Positions 11,289 through 22,041 of a DNA stretch of 64,000 nucleotides are shown piece by piece; position 1 is the first letter of the stretch; every line of letters starts with the position of its first letter. The notes beneath the pieces are model-generated. The model had not been told where the DNA came from and made no database searches. It saw only the letters and a list, made by a program, of their open reading frames with translations. Source of the DNA: Strigamia acuminata (Eukaryota; Arthropoda; Chilopoda; Geophilomorpha; Linotaeniidae); assembly GCA_949358305.1 (NCBI GenBank), contig OX442315.1, forward strand, positions 10,690,427 through 10,754,426. The letters run 5' to 3'. A program made the position numbers and the translations under genes.

Positions 11289-13204
11289 TTACATTCTTGA
11301 ATTTTCTTTGAAAATAAAATGCGGTTCTTCGTGGTTTGGATATTCGATGTTTGGCGGTGAAGGAAAAGGGGCAAAAGCCGGTGGATGGGGCTGGGGAAGG
11401 GGAAGGGGCTTGGGAGCAAATCCGTGTCCGAAATCAGGTGGTGGAACGACCACTTCCGGTCCTCCTGGGCTGATCCAAGGAATTTCACAAGAACAGCATC
11501 CGGGAATGATGAAAGTGTCGACGATGAGTTGGTGGGGTCTGTGCGGGTTGATGGCAATTAGACCAACCGGATGTAGGTTTTCTTGGCATTTGTTGAAACG
11601 TTCGCATTGTTTGGATCTGAGTAATGGTTTGGTATAAACAGGATTGTTACGTGATTGTTTGTTTTGATTACCTGCATACGGATAGGTGGATTTTTTGGGT
11701 GATGCCCAAGTGTTTGTTTTGGTAGATGAATCTTGGCTGTCCCACCGCATTTCTAATGAATGATGGGATGACGATACTTTCCATTATTGTGCAACCAAGG
11801 TTCTGGCCACTGCAGAATAGGACCGAGAAGAGAAATTAGAAAAATATATTTTATATACAATATAATGCATAATAGTAGGCAATAAATAAGAAAATAAGTT
11901 AAGTTGTAACAATGGGCAAAGTCAAGAATGCAAAATTGAGCAATAATATGCAATAATAATGGGAACAAATGAGCAATAATGTGCAATAATAATGTGCACA
12001 AATGAGTAATAATAATGTGCAAAAAATGAGCAATAATATGCAATAATAAAGTGCAAAAATGAACAATAATATGCAATAATAATGTGCAAAAATGAGCAAA
12101 AATGAGCAAAAATGAGCAAAAATGAGGAAATGTGTGCAAAAGTGAGCAAAAGTGAGCAATAATATGCAATAATAATGTGCAAAAATGAGCAATAATATGC
12201 AATAAGAATGTGCAAAAATGAGCAAAAAAGAGTAAAAGTGTGCAAAAATGAGCAAAAATAAGCAAAAATTGCAAAAATTAGCAATAATATGAAAAAATGA
12301 GCAATCACTTTTTAAACAATGTATATCACTTTTTCAACAATGCACATCACTGTTTCAACAATGTGTATCACTTTTTCAACAATGCATATTATGTTTTAAA
12401 CAATGTGTATCACTTTTTCAACAATGCGTATTATTTTTTAAACAATGCATATCACTTTTTAATCCTTGGACATTATTTTTTTAGGCAATGCACATTACTT
12501 TTTAAACAATGCACATATCACTTTTTAAACAATGAACTTCATATTTTCAACAATGCACACCAAATTTTCAACAATACACATCTCATTTTCAACAATGAAC
12601 TTTACATTTTCAACAATGCACATCAAATTTGCAACAATGCATATCTCATTTTTAACAATGCACATCTCATTTTCAACAATGTACATCACATTTTCAACAA
12701 TGCACATCACTAAATCAATAATCTTCAATTGCCCTAAGCTTTTTCGAATAAATTATCAATAGACTTACTGCGGACATGGTTCGTATCCATTTCGTGCAGT
12801 GTTTGATTGTTCCAACATCTTACGCTGCAAGATTTTAGCATGAGAAGCTAAAGATATTCTAAAAAAAAAAAAAAGAAAGTTTCAAACCCAAGATTAATCT
12901 TTTTCCAATCCCTTCATTAATCATCAAAACATCCACTCACGTGCTGTTTTCATACAACTCATTAGTCCCGTTACAAAAAGCAACACCTGCGACATTCCCA
13001 CATCTCAATCCCGCCGTGATCTTATCACGGGATGAACCTCGCACGAAATGACCGACATTTCGTGTTAATGAGCAATTAAGCAAAGAGCAAAACGCAATCT
13101 GCATAAAACAAATGCAACAACATCACTACAGCTTCCACCCAATTACCAAACAAAGAACAAAACTTATAATCACCGCTTACCAAGTACAATACACCGTGAT
13201 CCAT
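11289..13204 (-). CDS. Spatzle-like cystine-knot secreted protein (paralogue 2, Pro-rich tail)
   Basis: Five exons: 13181-13204, 12941-13098, 12769-12858, 11672-11809 and 11289-11616, giving 245 aa with phases 0,2,2,2. The signal peptide is split by intron 1 (MDHGVLYL | IAFCSLLN). CGNVAGVAFCNG is at the end of exon 2. The knot has CRSKQC (136-141), NKCQ (145-148) and DTFIIPGCCSC (170-180), the Spatzle-type ending. Unlike its paralogues it carries a 65-residue Pro-rich tail after the knot. A TATA box lies about 30 bp upstream of the ATG. Intron 4 is only 55 bp. Intron 3 contains two different minisatellites. The likely role is an extracellular ligand of a Toll-type receptor, inferred from the family. 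Confidence 0.75.
11905..12299. repeat. Minisatellite a in intron 3
   Basis: Tandem array of degenerate units built from GCAATAATATGCAATAATAA and GTGCAAAAATGA. Minus-strand open frames of 118-173 codons across it are products of the repeat period. It lies in the intron 11810-12768. Confidence 0.85.
12300..12718. repeat. Minisatellite b in intron 3
   Basis: Directly abuts the previous array but has a different unit (TTTTCAACAATGCACATCAC and variants, about 18-20 bp), so two independent expansions occurred in one intron. Open frames on both strands are repeat artefacts. Confidence 0.85.
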
Positions 13205-13233
13205 GTTTGAAAATACAGTTTCATCTTCCAGAC

Positions 13234-13243
13234 CTATATATAC
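13234..13243 (-). promoter_or_regulatory. TATA box of Spatzle-like paralogue 2
   Basis: Reads TATATATAGG on the minus strand, about 30 bp upstream of the ATG at 13204. The predicted 5' leader is therefore only a few nucleotides unless transcription starts further downstream. Confidence 0.55.
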
Positions 13244-13779
13244 ACTTGTGGCACTCTGATTATTAGTGTTAAGGCCATTTGCAGCACTTTAAAAGTAGTA
13301 ATCACATTGTTGTTGTCCACCTATGCACTCTATTAACTGTCAATGAATGTTGACAGATGTGGATGTTCCCATGAAAATGACAGGAGAACAATTTCTTTGT
13401 GGAATTATGTGCAATACAAATCTGCAGTCACCCATTGATGGAGAGTCAAAGAAATCTGGTGACAGGATTGAAAATGTTCACTCAGGAAGGAAATAAGGTC
13501 TGAAAATTGAGTTAATTCTCAAAGTCATGACCTCAATGGAATTCAAGGACAAATTTGTAATGCAGGAAAGAAAATTTTTATTTCGATACAGGTTTGTTAA
13601 TAAAAATTAAAAATTAAAAGATTTATTTAAAAGAAATGTGAAAAATTATTTTAACGATTAAGTATTAAATATGAAATTTGTCAATAAATTTATTTTTTAT
13701 TTAGAAAAATTAATATAACCAATGCTAAACTATGAAAATTTGTATAAATAAATTGGTTAAATTAATTATAAAGTGGTTG

Positions 13780-14190
13780 CTTTAAGCGGTTATAGTCACA
13801 AAAAAGTCCCATTTTAGCGATCACGTTTTAGCGACAATAAGGTAATTTTCCAGTAGTGATCGACACATTTTAGCGACGCGACATTTTAGCGATCGCTACG
13901 TTTTAGCGACGCGATACGATTTACTGCGACAAGCCGGCTCAAAAAAGTGGTTTGCATAAAAAAACCAGTAAGGTTAGGTTCGCGGGGGGGTCAAGTGGGG
14001 GCGCAGCCCCCCCTTGTTAGCCCTTCTTAGAAATTAAACTTAAACTATATGGTTAGGTTAATATTAGTGTTAGTATTAGTGCTGTTTTAGCGACCATCAC
14101 TTTAGTGAACATGTCATTTTAGCGATTTTTGTGTCGCTAAAATGAAATCGCTAGAATACAATCGCTAAAATGAAGTACATCCGCTTTAAG
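13780..14190. mobile_element. Element built of TTTTAGCGA inverted and direct motifs
   Basis: The left half repeats TTTTAGCGAC/T many times and the right half carries the complement (TCGCTAAAATGA), so the region can fold back. A GC-rich stretch with a poly-G run lies in the middle (13980-14010). No ORF. Boundaries are approximate and the family is unassigned. Confidence 0.5.
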
Positions 14191-14450
14191 TGAGTGTTAA
14201 ATACAGAATTTAACATTGATAGAAATTTATAATCTAACAACAACGATGTTTATAATTATACTATCGTATATTTTATCATGTTTAATATTTAATATGTTTT
14301 TGTTTTTGTTTTGTGATATTAAAAGATACAAGAAGAAAAAGACGAACGTCTAAAACATACGAAACACGCCATTTTGAATGTTTTTGTATAAAAAAATGGT
14401 AGATAAACATTAGAAACAAGTGTTTGGCATGTTCTTAGATGATTATTTGC

Positions 14451-17400
14451 TTAATAACAAGCTCTCCACTTGTGTGGAACTACTTTTTTAATCATTGTGT
14501 TAAGGAATTCAAAGAGTGATATGACGGATAACCCTAGAAAGAGACTGATACTTCCGCCAAATTCAGCCACCAGTGAAGAGAAAGGGTAGGAATGAAATTC
14601 TGTGACAGTTTGTAAGGTGTCGGTCATAGGGATTATTCCGATTTTCGTTGTATTTCCACTGTCGTAGTATGTGACTGACGATGTGTAGCGCACGAGCTTG
14701 CAGGGAAGTGCGCATTTGCAGTTGGTGATTGCGGATCGCACATTGAGCATGTGCGCGCGAAATTTCTCGATTTCATTCAAGGTGTCGCAGTAGGGCAAAT
14801 CGACCTTCATAAATGGCCATCTGAAATCCAAAAAAAAAATTAATTTTTTTTTTGAATTTAATTTTGTGCAACTTACGTGCATTCGATTTTTGAGTCGATT
14901 GCGTAAAATGTTTTGTTCAAGCATTTGGTCTGGCAGTCGATCATGTGAGCTTCGGTGAAACAAGGATGATGTGTTGAGTTCACAAGTTCAAACTATTAAA
15001 TAGGATTTTTATTTTTTTTTTATATTTTTTTGTGAATGGTTTCTCTACCGGTATTTACAGGTATTAAAAACCAGTATTTTTTAAGAAAATACCGAATATC
15101 GTCTTTAGTTCGATGTTGGTACCGGTTTCTTTCGTTAGGGACAAGCGATAGTGACATTTATAACGCACGTTAAATGGCATTTTTTTAAACATAAAAATGC
15201 AAAGGTATCGATTTTTTAACTTAAATATGGTGGCCCAGAAGGGCCATCGTAATTTGTTCAAAAATAGAAAAATTTACACGTGGCCCAGGAGGGCCATCGA
15301 CCCAGGAGGGCCAAAAAAATAAAAAATTTAAAAAATGAAACAATTTCAAAATTTTGGAAAAGTCGTGGCCCAGGAGGGCCACCGACCCAGAAGGGCCACC
15401 CAAATTTTTTTCATTTTTGATCAAATATCCACGTGGCCCAGAAGGGCCATCGGCCCAGAAGGGCCAACCAATTTTTTTTTAATTTTTTGATAAAATATCC
15501 ACGTGGCCCAGGAGGGCCATTGGACCAGAAGGGCCAAAAAAACAAAAAATTACATTGAAATTTTTCATTTTTTTGGCCCTCCTGGGCCATGTAGACTTTT
15601 TTCCAATATATAGAAAAATTTACACGTGGCCCAGGAGGGCCATCGGCCCAGAAAGGCTAATAAAATGAAAAATTTCAATGAAATTTTTTGTTTTTTTGGC
15701 CCTTCAAAACATCAAATAAAACGTCTAAAACATAAAAACCCAAGAAAAAGGTGACTATGTACGTTTTAAAATGCATTTCAAACGGCTGAAAATCTCAATT
15801 GTGTCATATACGACGCTTTTTTCATCCAATTCCATTCAAAATAACATTTAAAAAAATAAACAAAAATTACAATTAAAACATTACGATTAAAATAAAAATA
15901 TTTAACATTGCAGCTATTTTATTTTACTTTATTACCGGAAAATACCAGTCTACTGGTTTTTTGAATATTAAATACCGAAATAACGGTTTACCGGTTTTTT
16001 GAATATTGAATACCGAAATAATGGTTTACCGGTTTTTTGAATATTGAATACCGAAATAACGGTTTACCGGCTTTTTGAATATTGAATACCGAAATACTGA
16101 TTTGGAGAAACCCTAATTACGACCTCGGTTATGGTGAATTCCAATCTGTTGGTAATGTTGGTTTTGAAAGCTTGATGGCCCACAAATAATTTGTCTGCCG
16201 ATTTGACATAATTGATGCTGGTCTGCAGAAAAAGAAATAAGCATAAAACACATTTGAAACACATTGGTTTGGTTTGTTTTTACATCTAAAGAGTATGTGG
16301 GATGTTTAATCATTGTGGTGTCCAACTCTATGTTTTCAAATACCCAAGGCCAAGTAGTTTTGCTGCTGTAGTACCATTCGAGTGCTGATGGAAATAGGGT
16401 TAAATTATTTTTGGGATTTTTTATTTTTAATAAATAATTAAAATGACTTCTACTTACGTGTACCGAGAATTCGACATCGTCCTGCAATGGTGTCTACTGA
16501 TGTTTCGTTAGAAGGAGGCCATTCGCGTTTGTTTTGTGGGCACTGTGACATGTTTTTTAGAAAGCCACACTAGAAAGAAAATTTGTGTTGTTATGAGAAA
16601 TTTTTTTTAGTGTATGTTAGCCCAGAAGTCACCTCTGATCACATGATTGATGGATTGATCAGCTGTGATCAGAGGTGGAGCAGAAATAAAAAGTTGATTG
16701 TTGAAATAAATGTAATGCGCGAAAAGCTTATTTGCGCATACATTACAAAAGATGACTTGGCAATAATAAATAGAATTAAAATAGGTTAACTTGAAAAATA
16801 ATAAAATGGGAAATTCTAAATAAAAAAATACCAGGCTGAAGTTGGCACCACATTCACAGTCGCCCAAACTATAGAGAGAACAAATCCCAATTTTTTTTAC
16901 TACGGATTTTAATGGTTTTTACACGAAAAGATAGAGGACTTTCTCCTAAACAAACCGTGAAAAGCACAAGTCTCTACTCCTCTTAGTTTTCCAGCAGCAA
17001 GCATTTGAATATGGCACAAAAAAGACTTGTTCTAAATTTCCAAATCTGGTGCCACAACTTCAAACCCCAATATCTCAACAACCTGATCTCGGATTTTTTT
17101 TATTTAAAAAAACCAAGCGATATAGAGGACCTTCTCCTCTACAAACCCTAAAAGGCAGAACACTCTACCCCTATTGGTTTTCGAGCGGCGACCGTTTGAA
17201 TTTGGCGCAACTGAAATTACAAAACCCAATTATCCAAGTTTTTAGCATTTTTGATTTCAGCTTTTTTGATTTCAGGGTTTTTGTTTTCCGCATTTTTGTA
17301 ATTCAGCGTTTTATGTTTTCAGCGTTGTTGCATTTCACAGTTTTTGATTTCCGTGCATGCTACAGGAAGGCTTTCCAGCAGGCTTTCAAGCAGGCTTCCC

Positions 17401-18448
17401 AGCAGACTCCCCAGCAGGCATCCCAGCAGGCATCCTAGCAGGCATCCCAGCAGGCATCCCAGCAGGTCTCCCAGCAGGCTCCCCAATGTTTAAGTGTCCA
17501 CCGCTCGAAAACTAACAAGTAAGAGGGGTAAAGTGTTGTGCCTTTCAGGGTTTGAAGAGAAGGTCCTCTATATCGTTTGGTATTTTAAATAAAAAAATCC
17601 GTGGTCAGGTTGTTGAGATATTGGGGTTTGAATTTGTGGCAACAGATTCCGGAAATTTAGTACAATTTTTTTTGTGCCATATTCAAATGCTTGCTGCTCG
17701 AAAACTAAGAGGAGTAGAGACTTGTGCTTTTAGGTATGAAATTACAGATTTAGATGTAAAAATTCAATTTTAGGTGCAAATAATTCAATATAAGGTGCAA
17801 AAATGCAACTTTAAGTGCAAAAATGCAGTTTTAGGTGCAAAGAAGTGCATGCACTCCAAAGCAAAGTAACAAAGTATATCATCATTCATCAATAACTGTT
17901 CTTACCCTTGTTTCAATTCTCAACTTAGTTATTTCATTAGCAAGCCACAAATCCTTGAGCTGCACACCCATCTCTTTAATCGAGTAATCCCTCTTCTCAC
18001 TATCATTCAACCTGCTGCAATTGGCATGAGCATTGCACAACTTATCAAACGGCATATCAAAATAAAAGCCAAATATCGGCGACGCGGGACAAAGAGTAAT
18101 GTAAGGAAGTTTAAAAACAACACCTTCAACGATCTGAATGTGTCTTCCAATCGGTTCCTGCAGAAACCGGTCAACGCATATGTAAACCTGCCAATTACAG
18201 AGAATAAAAGACGTGGCCAGCAACAAAAACCAAACCACTTTCTCCGCTACGCTGTAATTGCCGAACAACTTGTCCAAACGCAGAAGTGTCACGTCGTCCT
18301 GTTTGTAGTTGTGGAATGGCGCAGTTCTTGGTGGCTTGACGACTCTTCTTGTAGTTGCAATCATCGTCTTGCCTGCAAATGGAGTCACGCGGTATCTAGC
18401 GGTGGTTAGGCATTTTGGATGTGGAATTCTGTATTTGATGCTCATCAT
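14451..18448 (-). CDS. DEG/ENaC-family sodium channel subunit
   Basis: Recognised exons: 17906-18448, 16832-16868, 16458-16569, 16284-16384, 16121-16222, 14877-14992 and 14451-14820. The first encodes 181 residues with the first membrane segment at about 71-91 (VVWFLLLATSFIL). The extracellular exons are Cys-rich (GDCECGANFSL, CQTKCLNKTFY). The last exon holds NCKCALPC, then the pore/second-membrane motif GGSISLFLGLSVISLFE, typical of the family. Phases agree between all neighbouring exons except the first (phase 0 end) and second (needs two preceding bases), so at least one exon of the distal ectodomain is probably missing from this model, hidden in the 16869-17905 intron that a foldback element fills. 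Likely a sodium-selective, trimeric plasma-membrane channel. The gating stimulus cannot be inferred. Confidence 0.8.
15039..16114. mobile_element. Non-autonomous hAT-like element in a channel intron
   Basis: The ends are GGTTTCTCTACCGGTATTTA on the left and TTTGGAGAAACCC on the right, with several GAATACCGAAATA / ACCGGTTTTTTGAATAT repeats near the right end. The termini and subterminal blocks match 22042-22740, which retains transposase coding sequence. The interior (15230-15660) carries many GGCCCAGRAGGGCC units. The right end is about 1-6 bp from the 5' splice site at 16120. Confidence 0.7.
15228..15700. repeat. GGCCCAGGAGGGCC repeat cluster
   Basis: Repeated near-palindromic 14-mers GGCCCAGRAGGGCC, spaced by short A/T-rich stretches containing AATATCCACGT or AAATTTACACGT. 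Two stretches appear inverted (GGCCCTCCTGGGCC). The cluster lies inside the hAT-like element. Confidence 0.8.
16930..17733. mobile_element. Foldback element made of duplicated units
   Basis: The left side has two tandem related units of about 190 bp (starting near 16930 and 17118; landmark ATAGAGGACCTTCTCC). The right side (17490-17733) carries the inverse complement of both (landmark GAAGGTCCTCTATATCG). The loop holds a CAGCAGGCATCC minisatellite. It fills most of the first large intron of the channel gene. I see no transposase. Confidence 0.7.
17366..17485. repeat. CAGCAGGC minisatellite
   Basis: Short tandem array of 12-bp units such as CCCAGCAGGCAT with point variants, located at the loop of the foldback element. 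Confidence 0.85.
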
Positions 18449-19291
18449 TTGGTTGTGAGGTTTATGAGTCCGATGACTGCAAGGATTGGGAGATTGTGGT
18501 GATGGATGTTAATTTGCTGGTTGTTAGAAGCAAATTAATCAAAAAGATAGAGGAGTGAATATTTAAACATGATTGGAAAATCAATATTGGTGAGGAAATT
18601 GTTGGGTGACAGTTTAGTTTGAAATGGAGATCCGGTTTAAGTGACACTTCACAGGAAGGTGAGTTTGTTTGAAGTGAATGTTTACATCAACAGTCTCAAG
18701 GTTGTATTGATTATGTTATTAGAAATTATTAGTTTTGTAAGAGGAGGAAAAATATTTTAATATTCTTTAACTTTATATTTATGTTTCAGCGAGTTATGTA
18801 AATGTCGATACTTGTGATACAACGTAATGGTGTGTCAGTGTCAACATCGACTGAATTATTTAGAAGATTTGATTTTGTGTCGCGTGGAATGTTTAAATTA
18901 CAGTCAGGGAATAAAGTTTAGCCCAGTTTTTTTTAAACTAAAATTAAATTATTTTTTATTTTTAATTTTAGAAAATATCGACTATTATAATAAATGTACT
19001 AGAAGACTCAGTTGTCCAGATAAGTTAAAATTCAGATTTTATTTATCCGGATAACCATGCGCGTTTACATGAAACTCGAATGAGCTGAAATGTATCACAG
19101 TTACAAAAATAAAGATAACTTTTGATGTGTTTTGAATATTATTAAAAACTTTTTTCCACTGAAAGAGGAGAGTTTAATTAACCTAGTTTAGTTGGTTTCA
19201 GATAATTTTTCTATTTCATAACTACACAGTGATTGAAAGAAAAAGCACTTGATTTGAAAAGACGGAGTGATTGTATATTTTTGCAACTGGG
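18449..19291. other. Spacer between channel gene and third Spatzle-like gene
   Basis: No recognised gene. A GTCCAGATAAGTTAAAAT / TTATCCGGATAA fragment near 19013-19052 resembles the terminal motif of the MITE at 145-564. Confidence 0.35.
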
Positions 19292-19297
19292 TTTATT
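19292..19297 (-). terminator. Polyadenylation signal overlapping the stop codon
   Basis: On the minus strand the end reads CATTAATAAACCC: the last two bases of the TAA stop are the first two of AATAAA. The 3' untranslated region would be very short. Confidence 0.5.
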
Positions 19298-20641
19298 AAT
19301 GAGGCCTAGCCGGTTGTGGTCGACCATGACCATGACCATGCCCTTGACCACATCCACAACAATCTGGTACAGAGAAAACATCCAGCACTGGATTGTAATA
19401 ATCCAAATAGGGATCCCAAGAGATTAATGTATAGTCTCTGTATGTCTGTTTGCATTGGCCACCATAAGCACAAGGTCCGGCTCTGAAACAAAAACAAAAT
19501 TTTTTTTTCAAAATTAAAATGTAGAAAAAATAGTTATCAGTATAAAAATATAACTTACACACAAGTAACAATTCTAACAGTTTGTTTGAAACCATAATCT
19601 TCATCTTGATAAATATATCTTTCTTGGCCAGCTTTGTTTGTAAGGAGAGTTGGTGCATATGTTTGCTGGAATGCAGTACATTCACTCAAACTGTTTGTAA
19701 CAAAAAATGTTTAAATTTCTACCAAATTTCCAAACTTAAAGTTTTTTTTAAATTGTATTCAATCATGAATCAAGGATAACATGGACACGTATCCACATGT
19801 TCAGTGTTTTGCCACCGATGGCGCTACAAAATATATAACCGCACTGTATTCTGGGATAACAACAAGTAACAAACATGATTAGTTGGGAAGCAATCCGTGA
19901 CACGTGATTGCTGTCATCCCATCAGCGCACAGAACAATGAATCAATAGGAAATAACACACGGATACGTGTCCATGTTATCCGTGATTCGCGATTACACTC
20001 ACCCTCTGCATGGTGGTCTGAAAAACCTTGTCTGCACATCCATATCAGCACTTTTGTTTGACCTAGCAACTTCCCTAATTTTGAAGACAATTTTTTAAAT
20101 TTATACACATGACTAAAGGTGGAAACACAAGGGAGCGGGTAAAATTCCAAAGCTGATTGGCTGTCAAAGTCACATGACCAAAACACCAGCAAGCTTGAAG
20201 CTGGTAAATCAAACTCAGTTTGATCGGAGCGGGTGAGTACAAGCTTGCTTCAAAACAAAGCTTTGAATAAAACCTTCAAGTTTGTGTTTGTTCAAGCGGG
20301 CGAGTTTTTAGCCGGTTTTTCAAGTAAAAGCAAGCTTTTAAATTTTACCCGCTCCCTCGTGTTTCCACCTTTAGTATTCTTAAAAATTTATAAAAACCAA
20401 TACCTATTGCCAATATATTCCTTATTTGTCCCTGTACAAACTCGAGTTTTAGTGTCATCGGACAATGTTATGCAATCCAAACCATTTGCAGCTTTATTTT
20501 CGGCTTTTCCAAGATGGGAGACAGTTATCGCTAAAAGACAGATCTAAAACAAAAATTTATAATTGAATATATTCGAGCTTAACTTTAAACAAAAAACAAA
20601 AAAAAACTTAAACCTACCACTGTAATAGATGAAATGGCCAT
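19296..20641 (-). CDS. Spatzle-like cystine-knot secreted protein (paralogue 3)
   Basis: Five exons: 20618-20641, 20404-20543, 20003-20074, 19559-19690 and 19296-19482, giving 184 aa, phases 0,2,2,2. The first exon is 24 nt, as in paralogue 2, and splits the signal peptide (MAISSITV | ICLLAITVSHLGKA). It has VCTGTNKEY at the end of exon 2, PPCRGLSECTAF across exons 3/4, and the knot CVAGPC, GGQCKQTY (131-137), LISWDP and DVFSVPDCCGC (157-167). The C-x-Q-x-Y ... P-x-CC-x-C order is the Spatzle signature. The protein ends in a His/Gly-rich tail (GHGHGHG). The stop TAA overlaps an AATAAA (19292-19297). Introns 2 and 3 each contain a complete MITE. Inferred role: secreted cytokine or growth factor acting on a Toll-like receptor. 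Confidence 0.8.
19767..19988. mobile_element. 222-bp MITE with 28-bp inverted repeats in intron 3
   Basis: 19767-19794 and 19961-19988 are inverted copies with one mismatch; the core repeat is GGATAACATGGACACGTATC. A second, interrupted and truncated copy lies around 55771-56840. The element occupies most of the intron 19691-20002. Confidence 0.85.
20113..20374. mobile_element. 262-bp MITE with 34-bp inverted repeats in intron 2
   Basis: The left end CTAAAGGTGGAAACACAAGG continues GAGCGGGTAAAATT. The right end is its complement with one mismatch, finishing CCACCTTTAG at 20374. The interior contains more inverted AAGCTTG motifs. No ORF. Confidence 0.85.
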
Positions 20642-20686
20642 GTTGAATGCTTTCTTGAAAAGAGGGATTTCCAAACATTGTATTGC

Positions 20687-20694
20687 ATTTTATA
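20687..20694 (-). promoter_or_regulatory. TATA box of Spatzle-like paralogue 3
   Basis: TATAAAAT on the minus strand, about 46 bp upstream of the ATG at 20641. Confidence 0.5.
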
Positions 20695-20699
20695 GTCAA

Positions 20700-22033
20700 G
20701 AAGAAACCGGATACAAGTAAATTACAGCGCAATTATATTGACAATTGACCACTGTGAAGGTGTATCCTTGTGCAACTCGGGCACTGCAAACAAACAACAT
20801 AAAAGACTGGTGTATACCTATTAACTTGATGACATCACTTGGCAATTTACTTGACATTATTTGCAAGTTTTATTGCTGCACAACTCTGCGAAATTTGTGT
20901 TTACACATTTGAATAGATTTCGTCCATCACGGAATTTGAATTTCAAATTTGTGCTCATTTTTCAAGGTAAATTGAAGTGTCTGCATGTTGCATAACACAA
21001 AGAACATTGAGTCTGGGAATTCCGTTGAACTTCAACCTCAATTTGAATTTTTTTTATAGTTTTATTTGCATAAGAGTAAAGAGTCCTTGAAAATCACATT
21101 TTATTAATTATTTCTGTATATATTGACCTCAAACTCACTTTTCAGCTGATTTTCCAACATAGCACATCGTGTCACCTCACTTCCATTGTGTTAATTTTAA
21201 CACACTGTAAGTTCTCAAATCGTAAATCTTCTTGTTGCAATAAAGTGTCGCCTCTTATTTTGAATTTTCCCAATTTTCCTTTATATTTCTATTTTATTTC
21301 TATTACATTTACCTCTATTTAATTTTGCCAACTCATCCTCTGTAATTTATGCGCAGAAGGTCTTTGCGCATACAATTGCACTCAACTTCATCTTTTTGAT
21401 TCTGCCCCATCCTTGATTTACAACTGACATGGCTTGTCAATCATGTGATCAGAGGTGAATTCTGAGCTACACTACTTTCCAAGTGCACTTCTTGCTTAAT
21501 TGTCAACAGACACACACCTCTCTTAGACTTTAAGTGGGATTGTCACTCCTTCTTCACTAATACATGCGCGAACCAGAAGCTCACGTAAGAATGAGTTAAC
21601 TGCTAGTGCGAATAAAAGACATAATTCAAAACTGAATAATCCTCTAATCTTTCCTTGCGTCTTTAAAAAGTGGATTGAAATCTGAGTGTTACATTATTTT
21701 TACCTTACTTTAACCACACGTAAGCAAGAATCTTGTAAATTATAAATAATGTTGTCATTCCAACGAGCTGGGATATCTAACCGCTAAACGTCCGAGACGA
21801 ACGGCGGCCAAATTAAGGATTTCCTACAGACCTATTTGCGCGTAAAATTTGTTATTTAAATCTTACTCAAATAGGATTTCATGACAACTCGAAACATTAA
21901 TAAAATAATTTCTTTTCACTAAAACAAATTCAATAAATTCAATAACAACAACATTTTATCCCTTCCAAAATTGTAATTTTCACACATTGCAAGTTGAGTG
22001 TGATTTTAGTACTGAGTTTGCTCAATCAAAATC
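20700..22033. other. Gene-free spacer
   Basis: No exons or RNA genes recognised. A segment near 21437-21475 (TCAATCATGTGATCAGAGGTGA) is an inverted copy of 16617-16655, indicating a dispersed repeat. Confidence 0.4.
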
Positions 22034-22041
22034 ATTGCTTA

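Noticed and set aside
11753-12308. Minus-strand ORFs of 118-173 codons rich in His, Phe and Leu
   Set aside because: They lie entirely in a tandem array inside an intron; repeat periods keep several frames open at once.
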